Origin: Nonomuraea maritima
GTDB lineage: Bacteria > Actinomycetota > Actinomycetes > Streptosporangiales > Streptosporangiaceae
NCBI RefSeq assembly: GCF_900100395.1
Contig: NZ_FNFB01000031.1
Coordinates: 23,617-87,616 of the forward strand
Direction: 5' to 3'
Length of the DNA: 64,000 nucleotides
Shown here one piece after another: positions 52,352-60,511 of this stretch. Each line of letters begins with the position of its first letter. Within the stretch, counting starts at the first letter, position 1. The notes beneath the pieces are model-generated. The model worked only from the letters and a program-made list of their open reading frames with translations, did no database searches and was not told where the DNA came from. The position numbers were made by a program, and so were the translations under genes.

Positions 52352-53563
52352 TTAACGGTCGGCCGCTTCGCGGTAGTACGGGTCCGCGACGACCGGCTCC
52401 CCGTCCGCGTACGAGTACACCTCGCGGCCGGAGACGAAGACCTTGAGCGCTCGGCTCATCACGTCGAGCGGGTCGCCCGACCAGATGACCACGTCGCCGT
52501 CAAGGCCGGGCTTCAGCGAGCCGACCCGGTCGTCGAGGCCCATGATGCGGGCCGGGTTCACGGTGATCGAACGCAGCGCGTCGGCCGGGTCGAGCCCCTC
52601 CTTGACCGCCAGCGTGGCCTGGTGGACGAGGAAGTGGATGGGCACGACGGGGTGGTCGGTGGTGATCGCCAGCTCGACGCCCGCCCGCGCCAGAATGCCG
52701 GGGTTGCTCAGCGAGCGGTGGCGCAGCTCGACCTTGGATCGGCTGGTGAACAGCGGGCCGATGATCACCGGGATGTTCCGCTCGGCCAGCGTGTCGGCCA
52801 GCAGGTGTCCCTCGGTGCCGTGGTTGATCACGAGCCGGTAGCCGAACTCGTCGCTCAGCCTGAGCGCGGTGGCGATGTCGTCGGCGCGGTGCGTGTGCTG
52901 GCACCAGGGCAGCTCGCCGTCCAGCACGCGGACCAGGACCTCGAGCGTGCCGTCGCGGTCGAAGGGCTTGCCCTCGGCCTCGGCCGCGTCCCTCTTGGCC
53001 TTGTAGTCCTGCGCCTTCATGAACGCGTCGCGGATCACCGCGGCGACGCCCTGGCGGGTGGAGGGCAGCTTCTTCTGGTCGCCGTAGACGCGCTTGGGGT
53101 TCTCGCCGAGCGCGCTCTTGACGCTGACCGGCTCCTTGAGCAGCATCTCGTCCACGGACCTGCCCCAGCACTTGATCGCGACCGTCTGGCCGCCGATCGG
53201 GTTGCCGGAGCCCGGCTTGATCACCGCGGTGGTCACGCCGCCGGACAGGGCGTCGCCGAACGCCAGGTCCGCCGGGTTGATGGCGTCGAGGGCGCGCAGG
53301 CGGGCGCCGTTCGGGTCGGTCATCTCGTTGGTGTCCTGGCCGGCCCAGCCCTCGGCCTCCTCGTGGACACCGAGGTGTCCGTGGGCCTCGACGAAGCCCG
53401 GCAGCACCCAGCCGCCCGCGGCGTCCACGACGGGGGTTCTCTCGGGCACGGCCACGTCACGGCCGACCTCGGTGATCTTCCCGTCCTGGATGAGCACGGT
53501 TCCGCCGTCGATGGGGTCGCCGTCGACCGGTACGACATATCCCCCGGTAATAGCAAGATTCAT
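52352..53563 (-). CDS. Amidohydrolase (imidazolonepropionase/dihydroorotase-like)
   Basis: 403 residues of the amidohydrolase superfamily. N-terminal beta-sandwich with VDAAGGWVLPGFVEAHGHLG (HxH metal site), further ligands in CQHTHRADD, INHGTEGH and TTDHPVV, and the closing ITVNPARIMGLDDRVGSLKPGLDGDVVIWSGDPLD typical of imidazolonepropionase-like enzymes. It hydrolyses a C-N bond in a cyclic or acyl-amide substrate; which one is unknown. The ATG at 53563 is chosen; a TTG three codons upstream is an alternative. It is divergent from the second PPOX gene. Confidence 0.9.
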   Translation of the reverse strand: MNLAITGGYVVPVDGDPIDGGTVLIQDGKITEVGRDVAVPERTPVVDAAGGWVLPGFVEAHGHLGVHEEAEGWAGQDTNEMTDPNGARLRALDAINPADLAFGDALSGGVTTAVIKPGSGNPIGGQTVAIKCWGRSVDEMLLKEPVSVKSALGENPKRVYGDQKKLPSTRQGVAAVIRDAFMKAQDYKAKRDAAEAEGKPFDRDGTLEVLVRVLDGELPWCQHTHRADDIATALRLSDEFGYRLVINHGTEGHLLADTLAERNIPVIIGPLFTSRSKVELRHRSLSNPGILARAGVELAITTDHPVVPIHFLVHQATLAVKEGLDPADALRSITVNPARIMGLDDRVGSLKPGLDGDVVIWSGDPLDVMSRALKVFVSGREVYSYADGEPVVADPYYREAADR

Positions 53564-53665
53564 GACAGGCAACCTACCGGTCAGCGGGGTTGTAGCCCCA
53601 GGTGCACGTGGGATCTCTCAGCGACTTCGAGGGGAGGCCCCCTGGCCGATTCCGGATGTCCGCGA

Positions 53666-53700
53666 CTAGCTAGGTATAGGGTGAAATTTCATATCCGCGT
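53666..53700. promoter_or_regulatory. AT-rich divergent promoter region
   Basis: CTAGCTAG (53666-53673), TATAGG (53675-53680) and the palindrome GAAATTTC (53683-53690) form an AT-rich island between the amidohydrolase and PPOX genes. TATAGG could be the -10 of the rightward gene, and TATACC on the other strand that of the leftward gene. Confidence 0.4.
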
Positions 53701-53717
53701 ACTCATGAGGACGGTTG

Positions 53718-54176
53718 ATGGCGGAACCCGGCCCTCGGTCGCTGTCGGACGACGAGCTGTCGAAACTGCTGGCAGCCCAGCGCTTCGGCGCGCTGGCGAC
53801 CAGCAGGAGCGGTGGCCCGCCGCAGATGTCCACGGTCGCGTACGCCTGGGACCCCGAACACCGCGTCATCCGCATCGCCACCGTCGCCGACCGGCCCAAC
53901 GCCCGCCGGCTCCGCCACGACCCCCGCTGCGCGCTCTACGTCGCCAGCGACGACTTCTGGTCGTTCGTCGTGGCCGAGGGCAAGGCGGAGCTGTCGCCCG
54001 TGAGCACACGGCCGGGTGACGAGGTGGGCCTGGAACTGCTGGCCATGCAGCCGCCGTTCGCCGATCCCCTCGACGAGCAGGCGTTCCTCCAGCAGATGGC
54101 GGCCGACCGCCGCATGGTGATCAGGCTCCCCGTGACGCGCCTGTACGGCACGTACCTGGACATGCCGTCGGAGTGA
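53718..54176 (+). CDS. PPOX-family (F420/FMN-dependent) flavin-binding protein
   Basis: 152 residues. AAQRFGALATSRSGGPPQMSTVAYAWDPEHRVIRIATVADRPNARRLRHDPRCALYVAS is the split-barrel core of the PPOX class often using F420. The FMN-binding of the first PPOX protein (50.5 kb) is not expected to be identical; the two are only distant relatives. The cofactor and substrate are unknown. The ATG at 53718 has GAGGACGG about 6 bases upstream. It is divergent from the amidohydrolase gene. Confidence 0.85.
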   Translation: MAEPGPRSLSDDELSKLLAAQRFGALATSRSGGPPQMSTVAYAWDPEHRVIRIATVADRPNARRLRHDPRCALYVASDDFWSFVVAEGKAELSPVSTRPGDEVGLELLAMQPPFADPLDEQAFLQQMAADRRMVIRLPVTRLYGTYLDMPSE

Positions 54177-54295
54177 CGCTCTCCGCGTGTCGAATGCTCA
54201 TCCGCGCGGCACCCTCGGGCTACTCTGCCCTCGACTCCCTGTCATAAAGCCCCGTCATCGTCGGGTCGTCGTCTCTCCCCCAGTAGAGGAGATTC

Positions 54296-55135
54296 ATGTT
54301 CGAGCGACTCGCCGCCGTCGTCGCCACCTCGCTCGCCGTCATCACCGCCGCTCCCGCGACCCCACCAACCGCTGCCGAGCCCGGCACGACCACCCATGTG
54401 ATCGCCCACCGCGGCGCGTCCGCCTACGCGCCCGAGAACACCATCGCCGCCTTCGAGCTGGCCGGTGAGCAGGGCGCCGACATGTTCGAGCTCGACGTCC
54501 AGGAGACCGAGGACCACCAGCTCGTCCTCATGCACGACACGACACTGACCCGCACCACCGACGTCGAGCAGGTGCACCCCGGCCGCTCCCCCTGGAACGT
54601 CCGCGACTTCACCCTCTCCCAGATCCGCAAGCTCGACGCCGGCTCGTGGAAGTCACGCGCGTACGCCCACGAAAGCGTGCCCACGCTCGGCGAGGCGCTG
54701 CACGCCATGCAGGACTCCGGCATGGGCCTGCTGCTTGAGGTCAAGAGCCCGGAGCTCTACCCCGGCATCGAGGCCCGCATCGCCGCGGAGCTGCGCCGGC
54801 ACCCCTCGTGGTCGGCCCCCGGGCGGGTGATCGTGCAGTCGTTCGACTGGGAGTCGATGCGCAGGTTCCACGAGCTGATGCCCGAGGTGGCCGTCGGGTT
54901 GCTCGGCACACCGCCCACCGGGCGGCTGCGCGAGCTGGCCGCGTTCGCCTCCCAGATCCACCCGCAGTACGGGACGCTGTCCGCCTCGTACGTGCGGCGC
55001 GTGCACGGGTTCGACATGGAGGTCTTCACCTGGACCGTCGACGACGTCGACGCCATGCGCCGCATGATCGGCCACGGCGTGGACGGCGTCATCACCAACC
55101 GGCCGGACGCGCTGCGCGACCTCGTCGACTCCTGA
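54296..55135 (+). CDS. Secreted glycerophosphodiester phosphodiesterase (GDPD)
   Basis: 279 residues with a signal peptide (FERLAAVVATSLAVITAAPATPPTA). GDPD motifs follow: VIAHRGASAYAPENTIAAF (catalytic His), MFELDVQET (Glu/Asp metal ligands), VLMHDTTLTRTTD (His), LLLEVKSP and TWTVDDVDAMRRMIGHGVDGVITNRPD. It should cut glycerophosphodiesters such as glycerophosphocholine outside the cell, for phosphate or glycerol supply. AGGAGA lies 5-6 bases before the ATG. A hairpin shared with nrdJ follows. Confidence 0.92.
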   Translation: MFERLAAVVATSLAVITAAPATPPTAAEPGTTTHVIAHRGASAYAPENTIAAFELAGEQGADMFELDVQETEDHQLVLMHDTTLTRTTDVEQVHPGRSPWNVRDFTLSQIRKLDAGSWKSRAYAHESVPTLGEALHAMQDSGMGLLLEVKSPELYPGIEARIAAELRRHPSWSAPGRVIVQSFDWESMRRFHELMPEVAVGLLGTPPTGRLRELAAFASQIHPQYGTLSASYVRRVHGFDMEVFTWTVDDVDAMRRMIGHGVDGVITNRPDALRDLVDS

Positions 55136-55148
55136 CGCGCCCATGAGG

Positions 55149-55179
55149 AAGAGGGGCCCGCGCGGTGCGGGCCCCTCTT
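55149..55179. terminator. 13-bp bidirectional hairpin between GDPD and nrdJ
   Basis: AAGAGGGGCCCGC pairs perfectly with GCGGGCCCCTCTT around the loop GCGGT. It is 13 bases after the GDPD stop and 21 before the nrdJ stop, and the TT arm end gives short U-tracts in both directions. Confidence 0.9.
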
Positions 55180-55200
55180 TCAGATGGTGCGACGGTACGG

Positions 55201-58017
55201 TCAGCTGCAGCCGCTGGTGGAGCCGCAGCCCTCGCAGACATAGCAGCTACCGGCCGGACGCATCTTCGTGCCGCACGTCATGCACAGCGGCGCGTCGGCC
55301 GTGAAGCGCTGGTGGCTCTCCAGCGTCAGCTCCTTGACCGTCGGCGCCTCCGCCTTCGGCGCGACCTCGATGGGCGCCGACTGGGCCAGCGCCTCACGGT
55401 CGACCGCCTCCTGCAGCGCCGCGGGGTCCTCGCCGCGCTGCTGCGCCGCCCGCTCGGCCGCCGAGAAGATGCCGAGCGCCGCCCGCTCGTCGTAGGGCAG
55501 GTGGTCGAGGGCCAGACGGCGGAAGATGTAGTCCATCACCGACGTGGCCATCCGGATGTCGGGGTCGTCCGTCATGCCGGCCGGCTCGAAGCGCATGTTG
55601 ACGAACTTGCTCATGTACGTCTCCAGCGGCACGCCGTACTGCAGGCCGATGGAGATCGCCACCGAGAAGGCGTCCATGACGCCCGCGAGGGTCGAACCCT
55701 GCTTGGACATCTTGAGGAAGACCTCGCCGAGCCCGTCGTCGGGGTAGGACGAAGCGGTCATGTAGCCCTTCGCGCCGCCCACCGTGAACCGCGTGGTCAT
55801 GCTCGGGCGCTGGTTGGGCATGCGACGCCGGGTCGGCCGGTTGACCTCGATGACCTTGACCTCGGGCTCCTTCGCCTGCTCCTTCGGCTCCTGCTTCTTG
55901 GAGCCGTCGCCCGCCGACAGCGGCTGGCCGACCTTGCAGTTGTCGCGGTAGACCGCGAGCGCCTTCAGGCCGAGCTTCCAGCCCTCCATGTAGACCTGCT
56001 CGATGTCGTCGATCGTGGCCGACTCGGGCAGGTTGACCGTCTTGGAGATGGCGCCGGACAGGAACGGCTGCGTGGCAGCCATCATCCGCACGTGCCCCAT
56101 GGGGGCGATCGCCCGCTCGCCCATCGCGCAGTCGAACACCTCGTAGTGCTCGCGGCGCAGGCCGGGGGCGTCGACGACGTGGCTGTGCTCGGAGATGTAC
56201 TCGACGATGGCCTCGATCTGCTCCTGCTGGTAGCCGAGCTGCTTGAGCGCCCGCGGGATCGTCTGGTTGACGATCTGCATGGAGCCGCCGCCGACCAGCT
56301 TCTTGAACTTGACCAGCGCGAGGTCGGGCTCGATGCCCGTGGTGTCGCAGTCCATCATCAGGCCGATGGTGCCGGTGGGCGCGAGCAGGCTCGCCTGGGC
56401 GTTGCGGTAGCCGTTCTTCTCGCCCAGCTTCAGGCACTCCGACCACTGGCGCGACGCCTCGGCGTGGATCTTGGCGTCCATGGAGCCGATCGTGCGCAGG
56501 TCGTCGTTGGCCGCGGCGTGCTTGCGCATGACCCGCTTGTGCGGCTCGGCGTTGCGGGCGTAACCGTCGTACGGCCCGACCACGCCCGCCAGCTCGGCGC
56601 TGCGGCGGTAGGACACCCCGGTCATCAGCGACGTGATCGCCCCCGCCACGGCTCGGCCGCCGTCGGAGTCGTACGCGTGACCCGTCGCCATGAGCAGGGC
56701 GCCCAGGTTGGCGTAGCCGATGCCGAGCTGCCGGTAGGCGCGGGTCGTCTCGCCGATCTTCTCCGTCGGGAAGTCGGCGAAGGTGATCGAGATGTCCATC
56801 GCGGTGATGATCAGCTCGGTCAGCTTGACGAAGTCGGCGACGTTGAAGGTGTTGTCGTCCTTCAGGAACTTCAGCAGGTTGATGCTGGCCAGGTTGCAGG
56901 AGGAGTTGTCGAGGTGGACGTACTCGCTGCAGGGGTTGCTGGCCGTGATGCGGCCCGTCTCGGGGGTGGTGTGCCAGTCGTTGATCGTGTCGTCGTACTG
57001 GACGCCGGGGTCGGCGCACTCCCACGCCGCCTGGGCCATCTTGCGGAACAGCTTGCGGGCGTCGACCGTCTCGATGACCTCGCCGGTCAGGCGGGCGCGC
57101 AGGCCGAAGTCGCCGCCCTTCTCCACCGCGCGCATGAACTCGTCGGAGACGCGCACGGAGTTGTTGGCGTTCTGGTACTGGACGCTGACGATGTCCTTGC
57201 CGCCGAGGTCCATGTCGAAGCCGGCGTCACGCAGCGCGCGGACCTTGTCCTCCTCGCGCGCCTTCGTCTCGATGAACTCCTCGATGTCGGGGTGATCGAC
57301 GTCGAGGACGACCATCTTCGCCGCGCGGCGGGTCGCGCCACCGGACTTGATGGTGCCGGCGCTCGCGTCGGCGCCGCGCATGAACGACACCGGGCCGCTG
57401 GCCGTGCCGCCGCTCGACAGCAGCTCCTTCGACGAACGGATCCTGGACAGGTTGACGCCCGACCCGGAACCGCCCTTGAAGATCACGCCCTCTTCCTTGT
57501 ACCACTCCAGGATCGACTCCATCTGGTCGTCCACGGAGAGGATGAAGCAGGCGCTCACCTGCTGCGGCGACATGGTGCCGACGTTGAACCAGACCGGCGA
57601 GTTGAACGAGAACACCTGGTGGGCCAAGGCGTGCTTCAGCTCGTGGTCGAAGATCTCGGCGTCCTCTTCGCCGGCGAAGTAGCCGTTCTCGAGACCGGTC
57701 TTCGTGTAGACGCCGACGACCCTGTCGATCAGCTGCTTCAGGCTCCACTCGCGCTGCGGGGTGCCCACGGCGCCGCGGAAGTACTTCGTCGTCACGATGT
57801 TGGCGGCGTTGACCGACCAGGAGTCGGGGAACTCGACGCCCCGCTGCTCGAAGTTGATCGACCCGTCGCGCCAGTTGGTCATGACGACATCGCGGCGCTC
57901 CCACTTGATCTCGTCGTACGGGTGCACGCCCGGCTTGGTGAAGATGCGCTTCATCTTCAGCCCCTTACGCGGACGCCTGCCCCCGCGCTCGACTGAACCG
58001 CTGGCCGTCTCCGTCAT
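55201..58017 (-). CDS. nrdJ: Vitamin B12-dependent ribonucleotide reductase (class II)
   Basis: 938 residues. ATGTMSPQQVSACFILSVDD-type segment (VGTMSPQQVSACFILSVDD), NPCSEYVHLDNSSCNLASINL (active-site Cys), the finger loop YRQLGIGYANLGALLMATG and GYRNAQASLLAPTGTIGLMMDCDT are class II RNR motifs. The C-terminus ends in a Cys-rich zinc-finger-like tail (CMTCGTKMRPAGSCYVCEGCGSTSGC) that carries the redox Cys pair. It makes deoxyribonucleotides using adenosylcobalamin without oxygen. The ATGA at its start overlaps the nrdR stop, so the two are translationally coupled. No B12 riboswitch is visible upstream. Confidence 0.95.
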   Translation of the reverse strand: MTETASGSVERGGRRPRKGLKMKRIFTKPGVHPYDEIKWERRDVVMTNWRDGSINFEQRGVEFPDSWSVNAANIVTTKYFRGAVGTPQREWSLKQLIDRVVGVYTKTGLENGYFAGEEDAEIFDHELKHALAHQVFSFNSPVWFNVGTMSPQQVSACFILSVDDQMESILEWYKEEGVIFKGGSGSGVNLSRIRSSKELLSSGGTASGPVSFMRGADASAGTIKSGGATRRAAKMVVLDVDHPDIEEFIETKAREEDKVRALRDAGFDMDLGGKDIVSVQYQNANNSVRVSDEFMRAVEKGGDFGLRARLTGEVIETVDARKLFRKMAQAAWECADPGVQYDDTINDWHTTPETGRITASNPCSEYVHLDNSSCNLASINLLKFLKDDNTFNVADFVKLTELIITAMDISITFADFPTEKIGETTRAYRQLGIGYANLGALLMATGHAYDSDGGRAVAGAITSLMTGVSYRRSAELAGVVGPYDGYARNAEPHKRVMRKHAAANDDLRTIGSMDAKIHAEASRQWSECLKLGEKNGYRNAQASLLAPTGTIGLMMDCDTTGIEPDLALVKFKKLVGGGSMQIVNQTIPRALKQLGYQQEQIEAIVEYISEHSHVVDAPGLRREHYEVFDCAMGERAIAPMGHVRMMAATQPFLSGAISKTVNLPESATIDDIEQVYMEGWKLGLKALAVYRDNCKVGQPLSAGDGSKKQEPKEQAKEPEVKVIEVNRPTRRRMPNQRPSMTTRFTVGGAKGYMTASSYPDDGLGEVFLKMSKQGSTLAGVMDAFSVAISIGLQYGVPLETYMSKFVNMRFEPAGMTDDPDIRMATSVMDYIFRRLALDHLPYDERAALGIFSAAERAAQQRGEDPAALQEAVDREALAQSAPIEVAPKAEAPTVKELTLESHQRFTADAPLCMTCGTKMRPAGSCYVCEGCGSTSGCS

Positions 58018-58469
58018 GACTCCCCCTTCTCCGCCTTCAACTGTGAGATCTCGGCCTCGAAGTCCGCCAGGCTCTCGAAACCGCGATAAACCGATGCGAA
58101 CCGCAGGTAGGCGACCTCGTCGAGATCACGAAGCGGGCCGAGGATGGCCAGGCCCACTTCGTTGGAGGGGATCTCGGCTGCGCCCTTTGCCCTGATGACC
58201 TCTTCCACCCGCTGCCCGAGCTGCGCCAGTGAGTCCTCACTGACCGGCCTGCCCTGGCATGCCCGTCGTACGCCCGCGACGACCTTGTCCCGCGAGAACG
58301 GCTCCGTCACTCCGCTCCGCTTGCTCACCATGAGCAGGACGGTCTCCTGCGTGGTGAACCTGCGCCCGCATTCTGGGCACGTGCGGCGGCGCCGGATGGC
58401 CGCCCCGTCGTCAGTGGAGCGACTGTCGATGACCCTGGTGTCAGGGTGGCGACAGAACGGACAGTGCAC
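58014..58469 (-). CDS. nrdR: Transcriptional regulator NrdR
   Basis: 151 residues. N-terminal zinc ribbon HCPFCRHPDTRVIDSR and RRRTCPECGRRFTTQE (Cys3, Cys6, Cys31, Cys34), then the ATP-cone domain (SGVTEPFSRDKVVAGVRRACQGRPV). NrdR represses ribonucleotide reductase genes when ATP/dATP is high. The GTG at 58469 has GGAGG 7 bases upstream. It is the first gene of nrdRJ, and two NrdR boxes lie 100-150 bases upstream, implying autoregulation. Confidence 0.95.
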   Translation of the reverse strand: MHCPFCRHPDTRVIDSRSTDDGAAIRRRRTCPECGRRFTTQETVLLMVSKRSGVTEPFSRDKVVAGVRRACQGRPVSEDSLAQLGQRVEEVIRAKGAAEIPSNEVGLAILGPLRDLDEVAYLRFASVYRGFESLADFEAEISQLKAEKGES

Positions 58470-58568
58470 GCTTTCGCCTCCAAGACGTCCGGCCACCACA
58501 CGCGCCGAAACCGTCATTACGGGGACGCTCGGGCACACTCCACAGCTAGCCATGGAGCGGTCACGGAA

Positions 58569-58584
58569 ACACAAGGTGTGGTGA
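58569..58584. promoter_or_regulatory. NrdR box 1
   Basis: ACACAAGGTGTGGTGA fits the NrdR consensus acaCwAtATaTwGtgt at most positions (mismatches mainly at the central A/T core). It lies 31 bp from the second box, three helical turns, the spacing usual for NrdR box pairs. Located upstream of nrdRJ. Confidence 0.6.
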
Positions 58585-58599
58585 ACTACATCGGTGTAA

Positions 58600-58615
58600 C
58601 TACTAGATGTTGTGG
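58600..58615. promoter_or_regulatory. NrdR box 2
   Basis: CTACTAGATGTTGTGG carries the core CTAGATGTTG, matching CwANATNTwG at every constrained position. Spacing to the other box is 31 bp start to start. Position upstream of nrdR suggests cooperative repression. Confidence 0.7.
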
Positions 58616-58965
58616 TCCAACCGTAGAAGCGTGCGAGCATGAACGCAAGTTGACCACCCGCCTCCGCATGAAGTCGCTGATCAACCCACCCGCATCACGG
58701 GCCACCGGCGTGTCGCCCGGAGATTGGTGATCCAGCCGCAGGTGAGAACGTCACAGCAGACGGCCGCGGCCTCGCTCGCAAACAAACCTCACAATGTTAA
58801 CGGCCCCCATCCGCACTCCCTCCCACGCCCACCGGCAGAGGCCCCACCACCACACCACCGGCGCCAAAAACGCGCCCCGCCCCCACCGGTCTGCCCCGTT
58901 CACCGACCTGACCCGTCCTGTCTCGCTCGGTCGAGCGACCCCCGTTTCTGTCGGAGTGCTCGTAC

Positions 58966-59700
58966 ATGATGGGCGCCATGGCAGCGACAGGACATCTGGA
59001 ACTCGTCGCCCTCGACGCGACGGACATCGTGAGGCTCGCCTCCTTCTACGCCGAGCTCACCGGCTGGCAGACCGTCCGGCAGGTGGACGGCTGGATCACG
59101 CTGCGGGCCGGAGACGGTCAGGAGGTCGCCTTCCAGCGGGTCGCCGAGCACCTCCCACCGCAGTGGCCGGGGCAGGAGCGCCCCCAGCAGGTCCATCTCG
59201 ATCTGCTGGTGGACGGGCACGAGGAGGCCGCCCGGCGGGCAGAGGCGCTCGGCGCCACCCGGCTCGCCGTCGGCTCCACCTGGATCACCCTGGCCGACCC
59301 GGCAGGTCACCCGTTCGACCTGTGTCAGGGAGACGAGGTCGGCCCGCAGGCGCAACTGTTCGCGGTGACCATCGACGCCCCCGACGCATCGGCACTGGCC
59401 CGTTCCTACGCCGACCTGCTCGGGATGGAGGTGACCCACGACGGCCCCGAGGGGGCTCTCATCGCCGGTGGCGGCAAGCGTCTGATGTTCCAGCAGGTCA
59501 ACGACTACACACCGCCGCAATGGCCCGACCCGGCGCACCCTCAGCAGGGGCACCTCGACATCATCGTCAACGACTCCGCCCACCTGAAGGCACTCGGCGC
59601 CCAGGCAGAGCAACTCGGCGCCACCCAGCTACAGGCAGGCACCGACTGGATCACGCTGACCGACCCGGCCGGCCACCCGTTCGACCTGTCAATCCCCTGA
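58966..59700 (+). CDS. Two-module VOC family protein
   Basis: 244 residues made of two VOC modules. Module 1 (about 5-120): LELVALDATDIVRLASFYAELTGW through LADPAGHPFDLCQ. Module 2 (about 127-240): FAVTIDAPDASALARSYADLLGM through LTDPAGHPFDLSIP. Each resembles the single-module VOC protein at 13.7 kb. Tandem VOC proteins can be complete monomeric enzymes or antibiotic-binding proteins; substrate unknown. The ATG at 58966 is one of three clustered starts (58966, 58969, 58978) after a GGAG. Confidence 0.85.
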   Translation: MMGAMAATGHLELVALDATDIVRLASFYAELTGWQTVRQVDGWITLRAGDGQEVAFQRVAEHLPPQWPGQERPQQVHLDLLVDGHEEAARRAEALGATRLAVGSTWITLADPAGHPFDLCQGDEVGPQAQLFAVTIDAPDASALARSYADLLGMEVTHDGPEGALIAGGGKRLMFQQVNDYTPPQWPDPAHPQQGHLDIIVNDSAHLKALGAQAEQLGATQLQAGTDWITLTDPAGHPFDLSIP

Positions 59701-60511
59701 CCTCAGGTCTTGGGCCAGGCAACCTTCAAACGCCCGCAGTCCCCCGACCTTGACGCCCGGCCCCAGGAGTGCGGTACACCCGCAGGTTCCCGCCCGCCCA
59801 CCGGCGGCCCGCCCATCCCTCGCCTGGCCTTGGCAGCCCCGACCCTCGCCTGGCCTTGGCGTCCCCGACCCTGCCAACCCTCCGACCTCGGAGCACTTTC
59901 GCTCAGCACCCGGCCGCCTGACCCCCCAACCGCCTGCACCCTCGCAACCCGACCCCGAACTCTCCGGTGACCACCTGGCCCAGGGCTCAACTCCCCTGGC
60001 AGACCTCAGGGACCCTTCCAAGGCAACCTCCGGCGCCCAGGCCCCGGTCCTCACAACTCCCGACCCCTCCCAACCTGCCCCTGGCATCCTCAGAGCTCAG
60101 GGACCCTTCCCCGCAACCTCCCGACGCCCAAGCCCCAGTCCTGGCAACTTCCGACCCTCCCGTCCCTGCCCCTGGCATCTCTCAGACCTCCGGGACCCTT
60201 CCCAAGGCAACCTCCCGACGCCCAGGCCCCGGTCCTGACGACTCCTCTCCCACATCCCTGACCCTGCATTCGCTGGTCCTTGGACTCGCTGGTACTTGGA
60301 CTCGCTGGCCACTGGCCATCACGCTCTGGGGATCCCCTGGCCCTGGGAACCTCTTGTCACTGGGGATCCTCTGGCCCTGGCCCTTGCTCCCAACGCCGGC
60401 GGCTTCCCGAGATTCGCGGGCTGGTGCGTCGCGGGGACTCAGGTCGGTCGGCGCCGTGGACCGGCTGCTCAAGCAGGCAAAGGCGGGCAGGCAACCATCA
60501 CTGTGGGAGGT
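59701..60511. other. Repeat-rich spacer without genes
   Basis: Open frames of up to about 220 codons exist on both strands but are Pro/Ser/Gly-rich, lack ribosome sites and follow the tandem repeats rather than protein logic. A 26-bp unit (CCCTCGCCTGGCCTTGGC...) occurs twice at 59817 and 59843, and a 91-bp unit three times from 60009. The region separates the VOC gene from the 3' end of the LysM gene. A short TTGGACTCGCTGG repeat lies near 60280-60310. Confidence 0.6.
60009..60245. repeat. 91-bp tandem repeat, about 2.5 units
   Basis: Units start with GGGACCCTTCC at 60009, 60100 and 60192; each continues with AACCTCCxxCGCCCAxGCCCC and CCTGCCCCTGGCATC text. The third unit decays after about 50 bases. 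Copies differ by scattered substitutions, so the array is not recent. Confidence 0.85.

Larger units (their letters stand above)
58470..58965. other. nrdR promoter region and spacer
   Basis: About 500 bases between divergent genes. Apart from the two NrdR boxes no gene is supported; a 94-codon frame on the + strand has no ribosome site and covers the boxes. TAATGA on the minus strand near 58515 could be a -10. The stretch from about 58740 to 58920 is C/A-rich and unremarkable. Confidence 0.55.

Noticed and set aside
58446..58730. A 94-codon + strand frame over the NrdR boxes
   Set aside because: No ribosome site; spans the regulatory sites and the nrdR start.
58470..58965. Adenosylcobalamin riboswitch upstream of nrdRJ
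   Set aside because: I could not find the B12-box core or a matching fold; the two NrdR boxes explain the region.
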